64,000 nucleotides of DNA, from contig NW_026529273.1 in assembly GCF_026262505.1 (NCBI RefSeq), positions 62,001-126,000 on the forward strand. The letters run 5' to 3'. Position 1 is the stretch's first letter; each line of letters starts with the position of its first letter. The notes beneath the pieces were generated by a model. The model ran no database searches, was not told the origin of the DNA, and saw only the letters and a list, made by a program, of their open reading frames with translations. The DNA is from Trichomonas vaginalis G3. Its lineage: Eukaryota; Parabasalia; Trichomonadida; Trichomonadidae. Below are positions 9,997-19,722 of this stretch, piece after piece. A program made the translations under genes and the position numbers.

Positions 9997-11004
9997 TCAC
10001 ATCTTTGGTTGATATGGACGGATAATCCATGGTTTGCGTTCCATGAGGTTGTCATCATCATACTCGTAATCATTGCGTTCATATGAGATGCCGATCTTTC
10101 CCCATGACTTTGGAAGGTGGTAGTAAGCTCCGATTTTGAGGTTATCATCATCATATTCTTCTTCCTCATTACGTTCGTATGAGAGACCAATCTTGCCCCA
10201 TGATCCTGGAAGCTTATAGTAGAGACCTAATTTAAGGTTGTCATCGTTATCATATTCCTCTTCGTTGAGTTCGTATGAGATGCCGATCTTTCCTAATGAG
10301 ATTGGAAGGTGATAGTAGATGCCAAGCTTTAAGTTGTCATCATCAAGCTCTTCTTCCTCATTACGTTCGTATGAGAGGCCGACCTTGCCCCATGATCCTG
10401 GAAGCTTGTAGTAGAGACCTAATTTAAGGTTGTCATCGTCATCATATTCCTCTTCGTTGAGTTCATATGAGAAGCCAATCTTACCCCATGATCCTGGAAG
10501 CTTGTAGTAGAGACCAATCTTGAGGTTATCATCATCAACAGATTTGTCTTCATTGTAATCGAAATCAAGCTCGAAGTCACCATATTTTGTATGGAAAATC
10601 TTCTGCCAGTTGTCTTCGTCTTCATCTTCATTGTAATCGAAATCAAGCTCGAAGTCACCATACTTTGTGTGGAAAATCTTCTGCCAGTTGTCTTCATCTT
10701 CATCATTTAATTCAAAATCAAGTTCGAAGTCACCATACTTTGTATGGAATGTCTTCTTCCAGTTATCATCATCCTCTTCGTCGTTCAACTCGAAGTCAAG
10801 TTCGAAATCGCCATACTTTGTATGGAATGTCTTCTTCCAGTTATCATCATCCTCTTCATAATCGTTATATTCGAAGTCAAGTTCGAAATCGCCATACTTT
10901 GTGTGGAATGTCTTCTTCCAGTTGTCATCATCCTCTACGTTGTGCTGATATCTAAATGGCCTAATACGGTCATTGATTCTAATGCAAGCTGTGAGGGCAA
11001 GCAT
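9997..11004 (-). CDS. Two-module tandem-repeat acidic protein
   Basis: Predicted 335 residues. After 22 N-terminal residues come five copies of module A (about 26 residues; core NWKKTFHTKYGDFELDF), then five copies of module B (about 31 residues; core NLKLGLYYKLPGSWGKIGLS) and a short tail. Each module ends in an acidic linker (NDEEDDD, NEEEYDD). The alternation of aromatic and acidic residues suggests repeated beta hairpins. A and B look like diverged versions of one ancestor, since both start DDDN and have an aromatic-K-x-x-G centre. The N-terminus is only weakly hydrophobic, so secretion is uncertain. The start is backed by a TCATTTTTT motif 4-12 bases upstream. Function unknown. Confidence 0.75.
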   Translation of the reverse strand: MLALTACIRINDRIRPFRYQHNVEDDDNWKKTFHTKYGDFELDFEYNDYEEDDDNWKKTFHTKYGDFELDFELNDEEDDDNWKKTFHTKYGDFELDFELNDEDEDNWQKIFHTKYGDFELDFDYNEDEDEDNWQKIFHTKYGDFELDFDYNEDKSVDDDNLKIGLYYKLPGSWGKIGFSYELNEEEYDDDDNLKLGLYYKLPGSWGKVGLSYERNEEEELDDDNLKLGIYYHLPISLGKIGISYELNEEEYDNDDNLKLGLYYKLPGSWGKIGLSYERNEEEEYDDDNLKIGAYYHLPKSWGKIGISYERNDYEYDDDNLMERKPWIIRPYQPKM

Positions 11005-11008
11005 TTTT

Positions 11009-11017
11009 AAAAAATGA
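11009..11017 (-). promoter_or_regulatory. Inr-like TCATTTTTT before the repeat-protein gene
   Basis: On the minus strand TCATTTTTT ends 4 bases before the ATG of the gene at 11004. It matches the trichomonad initiator TCA(+1)-Y-W, which normally lies within about 20 bases of the start codon. Confidence 0.6.
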
Positions 11018-11256
11018 TTATGACAGATATCAAATTATATTCAAAACAAAATTGTCTTAAATTAAGAAGTATTCAACTTATATATTATAATTTAGTGTAT
11101 TTTGATTTGAATTCAACTGTTTTGCCTGTCAGATTTGGCAAAAGATATCGTCAACTAAAAAAATATAATAAATCCTATCATGAATTAGGATGGAGAAAAA
11201 AATATGAAGCCTTATTTCGTAAGGTTTCGGATTCCAATTTTTTGATAGAAGGTTGA
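11014..11256 (+). CDS. Doubtful small ORF, possible ribosomal L13a-like relic
   Basis: 80 codons from an ATG only ten bases from the divergent repeat-protein start and overlapping that gene's Inr. The second half (RFGKRYRQLKKYNKSYHEL, then GW and KYEALF) vaguely recalls the C-terminal 'RKY..LG.L...GWKYE..V' segment of ribosomal protein L13a/L16. The first half does not. It may be a degenerate gene fragment or chance. I would not rely on it. Confidence 0.2.
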   Translation: MIMTDIKLYSKQNCLKLRSIQLIYYNLVYFDLNSTVLPVRFGKRYRQLKKYNKSYHELGWRKKYEALFRKVSDSNFLIEG

Positions 11257-11639
11257 AAATAAACTTCTCAATTTTTCAAAACTGCGATAAAAAACCTTTG
11301 TTATTTCAAGGTAGAGAATGCGCATAATTTAAATGTTAGTATAAATTATCTAGTTATATGGAAAATTCTATGAAAATTGCCTTAATGAATTGTATTAAAT
11401 AAGATCATTATATGGTATTATAACATGATTAAAAGCTGATCCCAAGAAACAAAATGGTCTTTTTAGTAAATATATTATAAAAAATCAAGAAATTAAAGAT
11501 TTCTGCTTGGAGTTCAAAAGAAATTAATATGTGAGCTGCATTAAATTGGTGAAATTGATGATTTTTCCTAAAGTTGGAATAATTTTTCTGAGATAATTTT
11601 ATAATTTACATTTTTATTCAAAATAAATCACATACATAG
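11257..11639. other. Intergenic AT-rich DNA
   Basis: Nothing is seen except AT-rich sequence at the 3' side of the ankyrin gene. Confidence 0.4.
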
Positions 11640-13013
11640 TTAAATTCGCTTAGCTTTCTTCTGTTTTTCTTTCTCCTGAGCTCTTTTTTCTTCCGCACCA
11701 TTCAAAATATCCAAAATTTCTTTGTTTTTCGTCATAGAATGTGGATTCAATCCATAAACATTCTTCTTTCTGAACTGCAAGTGTGGCCTACTTATAAGGA
11801 ACAACAAAGCTTCTTTATTTTCCATTTTCACGGCCAAGTGAAGTGCTGTTTCTCCATTTTCATCACTAAAATTAATATCAACGCCTTTGTTGATACAGAA
11901 ATCAAGCATTGGGAGATAGTTAGTAAACGCTGCACGTGCAAGAACATAATTTATTTCTTTATCGTACTTTAGCTCTGAAAAGTGATTTTGAATGAGCCAT
12001 TCTATCGTCTTGATGTCTCTGAATGCGGCCGCAATTCTTAGGCAGGCTTCGAACGGTTCTTTGAGCTCTTCGACGCGTTTGAGGATGGATTCGAAGCCAC
12101 CTGCGACTGCCATCATGGCAATGAATGATGTTCTCGCATTTCTCTTGAGTAAATAGTCAAATGATTTCGGCGAACCGTAAAAAGCGGCCATTTCTAATAA
12201 CGTTGGACGCCATTGAAGGAACATGGCTGGATGGAAAGGATTTGGACTGACTTTTCGATTGGTATTGTATGTTTTTCCCATTTTTGATGACATATTTTCG
12301 ACATCATCGTTGTAGATATCTAATTCTACTGAGTTGTATTCGCAGCCTGTATCTATTAAAGGAATGAGCTTTTGGAAGTCGTTTTCGCAGAGAATATCAA
12401 AGCAATTTACGTATTCTTGAACTACTGAGTCTTTGATACGGTATAATGGACCTCCACCACCTGGAACTTGTGTGACTGTTGCTGTTTGGTCTTCTGATAC
12501 GACCATTTTTTGAATAATCTGTTTGAAAGTTGTAAATATACCTTGATTTGCTTTAAATGTCTCTGGAGCAAAGAAACAAACGCTAAGGAAGTATTGTGAT
12601 GGTGCTGTTGTTGGTAATTTGATTAAATAATTAATTACTTCGTTAATTGTGTAAATTTTGGCTTTTAAGCATAGACGAGCGTATTTTAATATTGGAGATT
12701 TGTTGTGGATTTCCCATTCGTCTCTTGTTGCAAATAATTCTTGCATTAATATTGTTTTGAATGTATTAAAGGGTTGTGTATTGCATTTACTTAATTTTTG
12801 CGTTAATGTGATATACATATCCCATCTCTTATGCTTTAAAGGAAATATTGTAATTAATTCATTGACAATGAAATTAATGTAGGTTTTTTCTTTGGTAAGA
12901 GGTGATTTTAATATCAAATCATAGACGCTTTCGACTGTATCTGGAGTAAGCTCTGTCAATGCCCTTTGTATTTCTGCGTAGGGAAGCAGATTTTCGGGAA
13001 TATTACTCGTCAT
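11640..13013 (-). CDS. Ankyrin-repeat protein of the trichomonad DUF3447-like class
   Basis: Predicted 457 residues from the ATG at 13013 (MTSNIPENLLPYAEIQRALT); the longer frame opens with TTG. The N-terminal 200 residues are helical with no named domain. From about residue 270 come degenerate ankyrin units (RPTLLEMAAFYGSPKSFDYL, then INYVLARAAFTNYLPMLDFC) and one canonical repeat (NGETALHLAVKMENKEALLF). The C-terminus is highly basic and charged (EEKRAQEKEKQKKAKRI). Such proteins form one of the largest gene families of trichomonads and are presumed protein-binding scaffolds. It is divergently paired with the DP gene at 13378, with 364 bp between the starts. Confidence 0.75.
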   Translation of the reverse strand: MTSNIPENLLPYAEIQRALTELTPDTVESVYDLILKSPLTKEKTYINFIVNELITIFPLKHKRWDMYITLTQKLSKCNTQPFNTFKTILMQELFATRDEWEIHNKSPILKYARLCLKAKIYTINEVINYLIKLPTTAPSQYFLSVCFFAPETFKANQGIFTTFKQIIQKMVVSEDQTATVTQVPGGGGPLYRIKDSVVQEYVNCFDILCENDFQKLIPLIDTGCEYNSVELDIYNDDVENMSSKMGKTYNTNRKVSPNPFHPAMFLQWRPTLLEMAAFYGSPKSFDYLLKRNARTSFIAMMAVAGGFESILKRVEELKEPFEACLRIAAAFRDIKTIEWLIQNHFSELKYDKEINYVLARAAFTNYLPMLDFCINKGVDINFSDENGETALHLAVKMENKEALLFLISRPHLQFRKKNVYGLNPHSMTKNKEILDILNGAEEKRAQEKEKQKKAKRI

Positions 13014-13377
13014 TGTTTTAACGCTCAAATTTTTTACATTTTCGTCAATTATCGGTGCTGCACACCGATAAAATTTTTGAATCTAGAAAGAGAATCAACA
13101 ATTTCTGGATCAGAAATATAGATTATGATATAAATAGTATGACAAATAACCTCTTTATCATATGTAGATGAGTATTTGAATATTAAAGTTGTAAGACTTT
13201 GATTCTGATATGAGTTTCAGTTTATCAAATTCTCTGACTCTTTGGTATTCTGAGTTATATTTAGAAAGCAAATTACGCAGGTTGTAATCTAGTATGTTAA
13301 AGGTGTTTGATGTTTCAAATGATGAGATATTGCATAAAAATTTTGGAAAATTGTTTTGTCAAAACTAAAAATTATTG
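13014..13377. other. Divergent promoter region between the ankyrin and DP genes
   Basis: It holds a perfect hairpin at 13049-13071 (TTATCGGTG, 5-nt loop, CACCGATAA), 36 bases upstream of the ankyrin gene start. The rest is AT-rich. Confidence 0.5.
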
Positions 13378-14007
13378 ATGACCCAAGATGGGAGTTTAAA
13401 AACAATTTCAGCAGTTATTGCAGATAAATTAAAGGCAGCCGGAACAATGAATGCGTCTGACTTAACTGCGATGATGATTTCTCCTATCCAAGGACCATCT
13501 CAACAAACATCTATGAAACGCCGTGTTTATGACGTCATTGGCGTACTTGCAGCTGCAGATATTATTACCAAAACAGGAACTACTATCACATGGGTTGGTT
13601 ATTCAAACAATATGAGAGTTCAACAGACAAAAGTAAATGATCTTACGAAAACCTTATTAGTTAAAGATAAAATTGAAAAACTCAAGTATAAACTTCGATA
13701 TCTGTCATATATTAACGCATTAATTGTACGAAATCGATCAATACCTCGACCTCAAGTTTATATACAGCTTCCATTTATAGTCTTCCAAGCAAATTTTTCC
13801 ATAAAACAATCCAAGGATCAGCTTATTCTCAAATTAGCCAATAGATCTGATAAACCTCCGCATATTATTACACAATTCGATATAGCTTCTAGTATAGATT
13901 ACAAGTTTGACTTAGATAATGCCCTAATTTCTAACTTTCCTTCTGTGAAACCCGCTTATGAATTAATAAATGCCTACGATGACGAAAATGGAGACGAAGC
14001 CTTCTAG
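13378..14007 (+). CDS. DP-like E2F dimerisation partner
   Basis: Predicted 209 residues from the second codon of the open frame (the first is TTG). Residues about 10-80 form an E2F/DP winged helix: the recognition segment MKRRVYDVIGVLAAADIITK matches the RRRVYDALNVL signature of DP, followed by TTITWVGY. A short coiled coil (residues about 85-120) and the DP heterodimer segment (IQLPFIVFQANFSIKQ, then FDIASSIDYKFDLDN) follow, in the order seen in TFDP proteins. Role by family: binds DNA with E2F at cell-cycle promoters. It is short compared with animal DP (about 400 residues) because the flanking regions are absent. The DP rather than E2F call rests on the LPFI and FDLDN motifs. Confidence 0.85.
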   Translation: MTQDGSLKTISAVIADKLKAAGTMNASDLTAMMISPIQGPSQQTSMKRRVYDVIGVLAAADIITKTGTTITWVGYSNNMRVQQTKVNDLTKTLLVKDKIEKLKYKLRYLSYINALIVRNRSIPRPQVYIQLPFIVFQANFSIKQSKDQLILKLANRSDKPPHIITQFDIASSIDYKFDLDNALISNFPSVKPAYELINAYDDENGDEAF

Positions 14008-14223
14008 ATTCGCTACTACTTATCTTATTTTATTTGTTTGTATAAATATTTTTGTTGTTTATTTAATTTGTCTCCTTCATTTTTATTACAAATTTTACAG
14101 CAAACCTTAGAAAACTGACTTCCTTAATTTTGAGTGAAAAAATAATATATAATTAACTAAAGAATGAATCAACATAACATGGAAATTTAATTTATATAAA
14201 ACAATTAAATATATCAATATAAT

Positions 14224-15819
14224 CTATTGGCTCATATGAGGACTCTTCTCTACAGGTGTCTTTAACATCCTTTTAGCGATCGCAAGTCTCTTTTTCTCTT
14301 CTTCATTTCCATTATCCGAAACCTGGTTTACGCCAATGCATTTACCCTCTTGTTTCAAACTGTTAGAGAGTATAAGCTTCTGGTCGGACCAGAAAATGAA
14401 GAGTTTTATGGAGTCTTCGAAGTTGACTTGAATATCGCCATTGTCAAACCTAAATAGTACTCTTTTATCCTCGCGGGACCAATGTCTGACGTATTTCAAT
14501 GCGGAGTTTCTGTCGTATTTCAATGCTGGAATCTTATATAAATCATTGCCTTTTCTAAGAGCGTCGCTGAACTTTGAAAGTATGATAAGCTTCTTTGATA
14601 CATCATCGCTAGGTGTTTTGGCATCAACGATTTGAAAATTAACAGTATGCGGCGAATCATAATATTGAATGAAAGTTCTATGTGGATCAGATATCATTCT
14701 AGTGTAGTCATTGAATACAGCTCCTACGCATCCATCCTGTAGCAAATAGCCGAGACCGTATTTATCGCTCAAATCCCAAAATCTGCATACAGAATGTTTC
14801 GGAGGCAATCTGTAGTCCGAATTTACTGAATCTGATGGGCTTTCTGTTGGTTCGATGAGTTGCTGAGGTTCTGGATCTGCTAGAGGTGATATTGGGGCTA
14901 TCGGGGAGTGATCCAGATTCTTTGTATTCATTTGCGGAATTGTACTGAAAGATTTCGACATTTTTATGGCAGGAGTAGTCGCTTGTTTCATTAGTAATTG
15001 GTGGTGAAGTAATTCTTCGGCTGTAGGTCTTTCTTCCGGATCACGCGTCAGAGCTTTTTGAATAAATTCTTTGGCGAAATAAGAAACGTTTGCAGCGATA
15101 TTAAATCTGTATGTACCGTTTTTGATTCTCTCGAATGACATCTTTGCGGATGACGCTTCAAATGGTGGATACCCGTTTAAAAGAGTAAAAACGCATATTC
15201 CAATCGCCCAAATATCGATTTTTGGACTAATTCCGTCTGTTCCCTTAAAGATTAACTCTGGGGCAATATAAGATGGGGTGCCACTAACGGAAGTTTTGAT
15301 GTTTGGGTTGTCTTTTATTGCAAAACCGAAATCGCAAAGTTTTACGTGGCCATCTTCTCCTATCAGGAAGTTTGATAATTTGATATCACGGTGCACAATT
15401 CCTTTTGCATGGATATAGCAGAGAGCTGAAAGAGCATCTTTTAAAAATTCGGCCACCTTTTCCGGTGTGAACCTCCCTTCGGTTTTATACTTAGCTTCCA
15501 TCGATCCACCAGGACAGTACTCCAAAACAATATATTGGTTCAGTGAATCAGCGAACGTATGAATAATTTTCACAATATTGGGATGATTGCATGATTTCTG
15601 GAGACTTATTTCATTCTGAAGAGCTTCTCTTTCGGCATTCGTTGTAAACTTGTCGTTAGGAATAACTTTCAAAGCATATGTTTGTTGCGTTTTTTGTTCG
15701 ACGACTTTAAACACTTTACCGAACCCGCCTGCTCCGATCATATCTACGCGTTTATATACTTGAACGTAGCCATGATTGTTGCTAACAATAGTAAAAGGTA
15801 CAGCAGCAGAACGATTCAT
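14224..15819 (-). CDS. PLK: Polo-like protein kinase
   Basis: Predicted 531 residues. Kinase domain residues about 23-275: GAGGFGKVF glycine loop, ALKV lysine, HRDIKLSNF catalytic loop, DFG in LCDFGFA, and GTPSYIAPE activation segment with a Thr at the usual T-loop site. The linker is Ser/Pro-rich. Polo box 1 begins at about 346 (VCRFWDLSDKYGLGYLL, then VGAVFNDYTRMI). Polo box 2 begins at about 438 (LKYVRHWSREDKRVLFRF, then VNFEDSIKLFIFW). Both boxes and their order are diagnostic of PLK1-type kinases, which act at centrosomes, kinetochores and in cytokinesis, binding phosphorylated partners through the boxes. Length and architecture are normal. The start is the first ATG, with TTTTTTTTCAAAA just upstream. 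Confidence 0.92.
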   Translation of the reverse strand: MNRSAAVPFTIVSNNHGYVQVYKRVDMIGAGGFGKVFKVVEQKTQQTYALKVIPNDKFTTNAEREALQNEISLQKSCNHPNIVKIIHTFADSLNQYIVLEYCPGGSMEAKYKTEGRFTPEKVAEFLKDALSALCYIHAKGIVHRDIKLSNFLIGEDGHVKLCDFGFAIKDNPNIKTSVSGTPSYIAPELIFKGTDGISPKIDIWAIGICVFTLLNGYPPFEASSAKMSFERIKNGTYRFNIAANVSYFAKEFIQKALTRDPEERPTAEELLHHQLLMKQATTPAIKMSKSFSTIPQMNTKNLDHSPIAPISPLADPEPQQLIEPTESPSDSVNSDYRLPPKHSVCRFWDLSDKYGLGYLLQDGCVGAVFNDYTRMISDPHRTFIQYYDSPHTVNFQIVDAKTPSDDVSKKLIILSKFSDALRKGNDLYKIPALKYDRNSALKYVRHWSREDKRVLFRFDNGDIQVNFEDSIKLFIFWSDQKLILSNSLKQEGKCIGVNQVSDNGNEEEKKRLAIAKRMLKTPVEKSPHMSQ

Positions 15820-16287
15820 TTTTGAAAAAAAAATATTTATTTCATTGAATTTTCATTTCTGATAAATTTTCAAACAAAATGAGGAAAAAGTGTTTACCGT
15901 AGGTTGAATAGCCCGAGACCAATTTCAAAGGTCGTGTACCAATAAAAAATTTTGAGTAGGGGTAATTTTAGCTAAAAGTGACGCACTTGTAAAAAGTGAC
16001 ACACCCGTGAAGGGTGTGATTACCGATCGGTAATTTCGACAGTTTAGAATTTAAAATTTTTTATGGAACTGTTGCGAGTTTCATAAAGAATTTAAGGAAT
16101 ATAAGCAAAGATTTGAATCAAAATTTTAGACCTAAGCCGCTCGATTCGCTCGCGGCTTCCGCGAATTACAGATCAGCAAAGATTTGAATCAAAATCTTCG
16201 AACTAAGCCGATCGCTTCGCTCGCGGCTTTCTTTATTATTTTAAATTTGCATATTTCCATCAAAAGTTCATAAGGTAAAAAATTTCG
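15820..16287. other. PLK upstream region with hairpins and a duplicated block
   Basis: A hairpin CACACCC-GTGAA-GGGTGTG (16000-16018) is followed at once by a perfect 16-bp palindrome, ATTACCGA/TCGGTAAT (16019-16034). Two direct copies of a segment starting AGCAAAGATTTGAATCAAAA (about 16102 and 16172) each end in a GC-rich imperfect palindrome with CTAAGCCG...CGCGGCTT (16132-16158 and 16203-16229). No gene seen. Confidence 0.6.
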
Positions 16288-16677
16288 TTTATTTTTACTA
16301 AGAAAAAAAAGGTTTTTGATAATAAATTTATTTTATTTCGAAAAAGTAGCAATAATCGTAAAAGGGTATTGATAGGCTTGCTAAAGTAACTAATTCTAGC
16401 TGCCAAATACTTTTGTATTTTGAAGTAAATTAGTATAAATTTGTTTTTACTTTTATTTCGAAAAAGTAGCAATAATCGTAAAAGGGTATTGATAGGCTTG
16501 CTAAAGTAACTAATTTTAGCTGTCAAATACTTTTGTATTTTGAAGTAAATTAGTATAAATTTGTTTTTACTTTTATTTCGAAAAAGTAGCAATAATCGTA
16601 AAAGGGTATTGATAGGCTTGCTAAAGTAACTAATTTTAGCTGTCAAATACTTTTGTATTTTGAAGTAAATTAGTATA
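16288..16677. repeat. 120-bp tandem array, left copy (three units)
   Basis: A leader (TTTATTTTTACTAAG...) is followed by three near-identical 120-bp monomers beginning AAAAAGTAGCAATAATCG at 16341, 16461 and 16581. The same leader plus array recurs in direct orientation at 18833-19347, on the other side of the MULE transposase. A minus-strand frame runs through the array because 120 is a multiple of three; it has no gene features. Confidence 0.9.
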
Positions 16678-17122
16678 TTATTGCAAAATAAAATCTTCAT
16701 TATCAAAATAATATTAAATGATAATATAATATAATATTATTTATAAACAACTATTATTTAATAAAGTTTAATTGCCAAGGTTCATCTAATTTTTTGATTT
16801 TTAATGTTTTATGAATTTTATTTATCATGTATATATCTAATGAAGATTATATATGTAGAAGATAAGTACCTTAATATGTACGTAAAAATTAATGAAATTT
16901 ATTTTGAATGTAGAACCGAGCAATTTTCAAATTTTGTGCTTTTTTTGAATTTTCTCGATACCAGATAAGTTGTGTTGGCTAAATAATATATGGATACAAT
17001 GTGTCTTATAGATGAATATATGCACAAAGTTTAAGAGGCCATTTTCTTTCAGAAACCGAGATTTGTGAATTTTTTCAAATTTTGTGCTTTTTTTGATATT
17101 GAAATTTCATTTCATTTTTTTG
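16678..17122. other. Upstream region of the MULE transposase
   Basis: AT-rich with no gene. The last 20 bases read TTTCATTTCATTTTTTTG just before the probable start codon at 17123, two Inr-type TCATT motifs. Confidence 0.5.
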
Positions 17123-18796
17123 ATGCATATCGATGCACCATGCGAACTTAAAGAAAGGCTATCTTATATAGATGCTATGAAAGCTGTCATTGATAACGAA
17201 TGCCATGCAGGTTGTCCATATCAATTAAAAAAAATCCAAATTTAGGGGAAAAAAAATTAAAATTCAGGTGCAGTGCAGATAAATGTGAAGCATGTATCTC
17301 ATTTCTAAAGGATGATGAAGAATATATCCTAACAGAATATAATGGAACACATAATCACAAGCAAATCAAAGATGAGACAAAGAAATACCACACATTATCA
17401 CAATGCTATCGTCGGGTACTTATTAATTTTATAAAACAGGGGGGGTGATCCGAAAATGGCTCAAATTGAATGCGACAAAAAACTTGATCTGGATGATCCA
17501 CTTAACAGGCCATCTTTTTTGAATGCATCTTCAGATCAAATGAAAACAATTCAGGAAAAAGGAAATAAAAAGATCAAAGGTATTCAAAAGTACGATGATA
17601 ATCAATTCAAGTCAACTCAATTATTTAAGGGTATCAAAGAACAAGAGTCACCAAAAGATTTAATTTATTTCGATGTCGATAATTACAACAAACCAAAGAA
17701 ATTAATCTTTTATTATGCTTCTTTCAAATTTCTGGACATAATCAAAATTGTGAAAGAGCATTTTATTGATGCAACCCATTCATTACTTGAATTTAAAATG
17801 TTGTTTTACATGATATCAGCCAAATTTCCAAATACACATGCATTCCCAATTTTTCAATTTGTCGTTTATCCAAACACTTCAGAAAATATTGCATTCTGTC
17901 TCAAGGCATTTTTTAACTGGGCAAAAGTAAAACCAAAATATTTTATGTCAGATTGTGCACAAGAAATCGAAAATGCGATTATCAACTCTTTTCCAGAAGT
18001 TATCCTTCATTGGTGTGCAGTTCATGTAATGAGGGCGTTCAGAAAAAATTTGAAAGATTATGCATTTGAGAGTTCAGACAAATTGATATTAGATACAAAA
18101 ATGAACTATCTTGCATACGGCAGAAATGGCAAGAAAGAATGGATTGAACCAACGTTCAAAAAAATTCTGGAAATAGCCGAAAAATTCCCAGAATTTTCAA
18201 AATACATACAAAATCAATGGATATCAAACCAAGAAAGATGGACAGCCGCTGAAAGAGATGAAAATTTAGCTCTCACAAATAACATTTCAGAATCGATTAA
18301 CAAAAAAATTAAATATTACTACTTTGGCGGAACAATTTTCATGAGATTTGATCGATTTGTGATGAAATTAATCGATTTTATCGTTCCTTCATTTTATTAC
18401 AGAATTTCTCAAGATATAAGGCTCAGAGACAAAATTCCAAATCCGTTGCCATCTGAAAAAAAGCCAAAAAAGTCTACAATCAGACTGGATACAGAAAAAT
18501 GTATAATGCTCACTGATAAAATTAAATCGTTAATAGTTAACTCATCAGCAAACTTAAATACGCTTCAATTGGGTTTAGATGACCTACTTGATAAAGTTGT
18601 CAAGGCAGCAAAGGTTCAAAAACGAATGACCCAGTATTTTTCGAAATTAAGTATCCCAATGGAAATCAAGCTTAGTATTCTCACGCAAATTACAGAATTT
18701 GGATGCAATACCCCTCAATTCATTGTTGAGAATGCCAAGTCTTTTCAAGATAAAATTATTACAGATTTCCACCTTCAAATTTATACAACATTATAA
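17123..18796 (+). pseudogene. MULE (Mutator-like) transposase, frame-broken
   Basis: The probable start is ATG 17123, just after TCATTTCATTTTTTTG. The N-terminal part carries a WRKY-GCM1/FLYWCH-like zinc finger (FRCSADKCEACISF ... YNGTHNH). The long frame 17456-18796 (446 residues) is a MULE core: DDE-like residues in FIDATHS and YFMSDCAQEIENAI, the CxxH segment HWCAVHVMRAF, and a late acidic segment TNNISESINKK. The coding is spread over three frames: a first shift lies in an A-rich tract near 17225-17245 and a second at the run of seven G near 17440-17446. The copy is therefore probably inactive, though the catalytic core is open. It is a plain cut-and-paste DNA transposon. Confidence 0.8.
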
Positions 18797-18832
18797 AAAT
18801 TTATGAATAAAAACTTGATATAAAATAACATT

Positions 18833-19347
18833 TTTATTTTTACTAAGAAAAAAAGGTTTTTGATAATAAATTTATTTTATTTCGAAAAAGTAGCAATAAT
18901 CGTAAAAGGGTATTGATAGGCTTGCTAAAGTAACTAATTTTAGCTGTCAAATACTTTTGTATTTTGAAGTAAATTAGTATAAATTTGTTTTTACTTTTAT
19001 TTCGAAAAAGTAGCAATAATCGTAAAAGGGTATTGATAGGCTTGCTAAAGTAACTAATTTTAGCTGTCAAATACTTTTGTATTTTGAAGTAAATTAGTAT
19101 AAATTTGTTTTTACTTTTATTTCGAAAAAGTAGCAATAATCGTAAAAGGGTATTGATAGGCTTGCTAAAGTAACTAATTTTAGCTGTCAAATACTTTTGT
19201 ATTTTGAAGTAAATTAGTATAAATTTGTTTTTACTTTTATTTCGAAAAAGTAGCAATAATCGTAAAAGGGTATTGATAGGCTTGCTAAAGTAACTAATTT
19301 TAGCTGTCAAATACTTTTGTATTTTGAAGTAAATTAGTATAAATTTG
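18833..19347. repeat. 120-bp tandem array, right copy (four units)
   Basis: Same leader and monomer as the left array, same orientation, with four monomers starting at 18885, 19005, 19125 and 19245. Monomers are almost identical within and between the arrays, so the duplication or homogenisation is recent. The two arrays flank the MULE gene as direct, not inverted, repeats. Confidence 0.9.
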
Positions 19348-19391
19348 ATATATATTATTTAACTCCCTTTGAAAACCTCAATTTTCCATAC

Positions 19392-19453
19392 AGAGGGAAC
19401 GGGAATAGCATCCAATATTCCCTGAGAATGGTTGCGCATTCTCAGTTCCCTCT
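19392..19453. repeat. Perfect T-shaped (three-stem) palindrome
   Basis: Order A-B-B'-C-C'-A' with no unpaired bases at the junction. A is AGAGGGAAC (19392-19400) pairing with GTTCCCTCT (19445-19453). B is GGGAATA (19401-19407) pairing with TATTCCC (19416-19422) around an 8-nt loop. C is TGAGAATG (19423-19430) pairing with CATTCTCA (19437-19444) around a 6-nt loop. It lies between the MULE arrays and the pogo-like transposase. The geometry resembles parvoviral terminal hairpins, but no Rep gene is near. It may be a transposon end. Confidence 0.85.
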
Positions 19454-19722
19454 ATATTTCGAATGAAGCTCTCATCGGTCTTTTTTTTTAATACTAAACG
19501 TTTTTTTTTCCTGTCACTTTTAGCTAAAATTTGGGTTTGCCAAAAATTTTGAATCAATTTACACAACGTGCCCATTTTACTCACTCAATATTTGAGAAAA
19601 TAATTCAATTTTGAGAAGAATGGTCCTCTGCGTTTTGAGTGAGTGAAGAAAAAAAATCTCAGAAAAATTGAATGAGTTTTTATGGCCATGAACCAAATTT
19701 GTGAAGTTCTCGTTTTAAAAAA
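19454..19722. other. 5' flank of the pogo-like transposase
   Basis: No gene. ACTCACTCAATATTTGAG (about 19578-19595) is partly inverted at 19635-19648 (TTTTGAGTGAGTGA), possibly part of a terminal inverted repeat. Confidence 0.4.

Noticed and set aside
16260-16706. Minus-strand frame through the 120-bp array (also at 18843-19310)
   Set aside because: Period is a multiple of three and happens to lack stops; the product is a repeat of array sequence only.
16288-19347. Direct repeats around the MULE read as an LTR retroelement
   Set aside because: No reverse transcriptase, gag or primer-binding site; the repeats are tandem arrays and the enclosed gene is a MULE transposase.
19392-19453. Parvovirus or other Rep-type element
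   Set aside because: The palindrome has the right shape, but no Rep or capsid gene of that type is visible within several kb.
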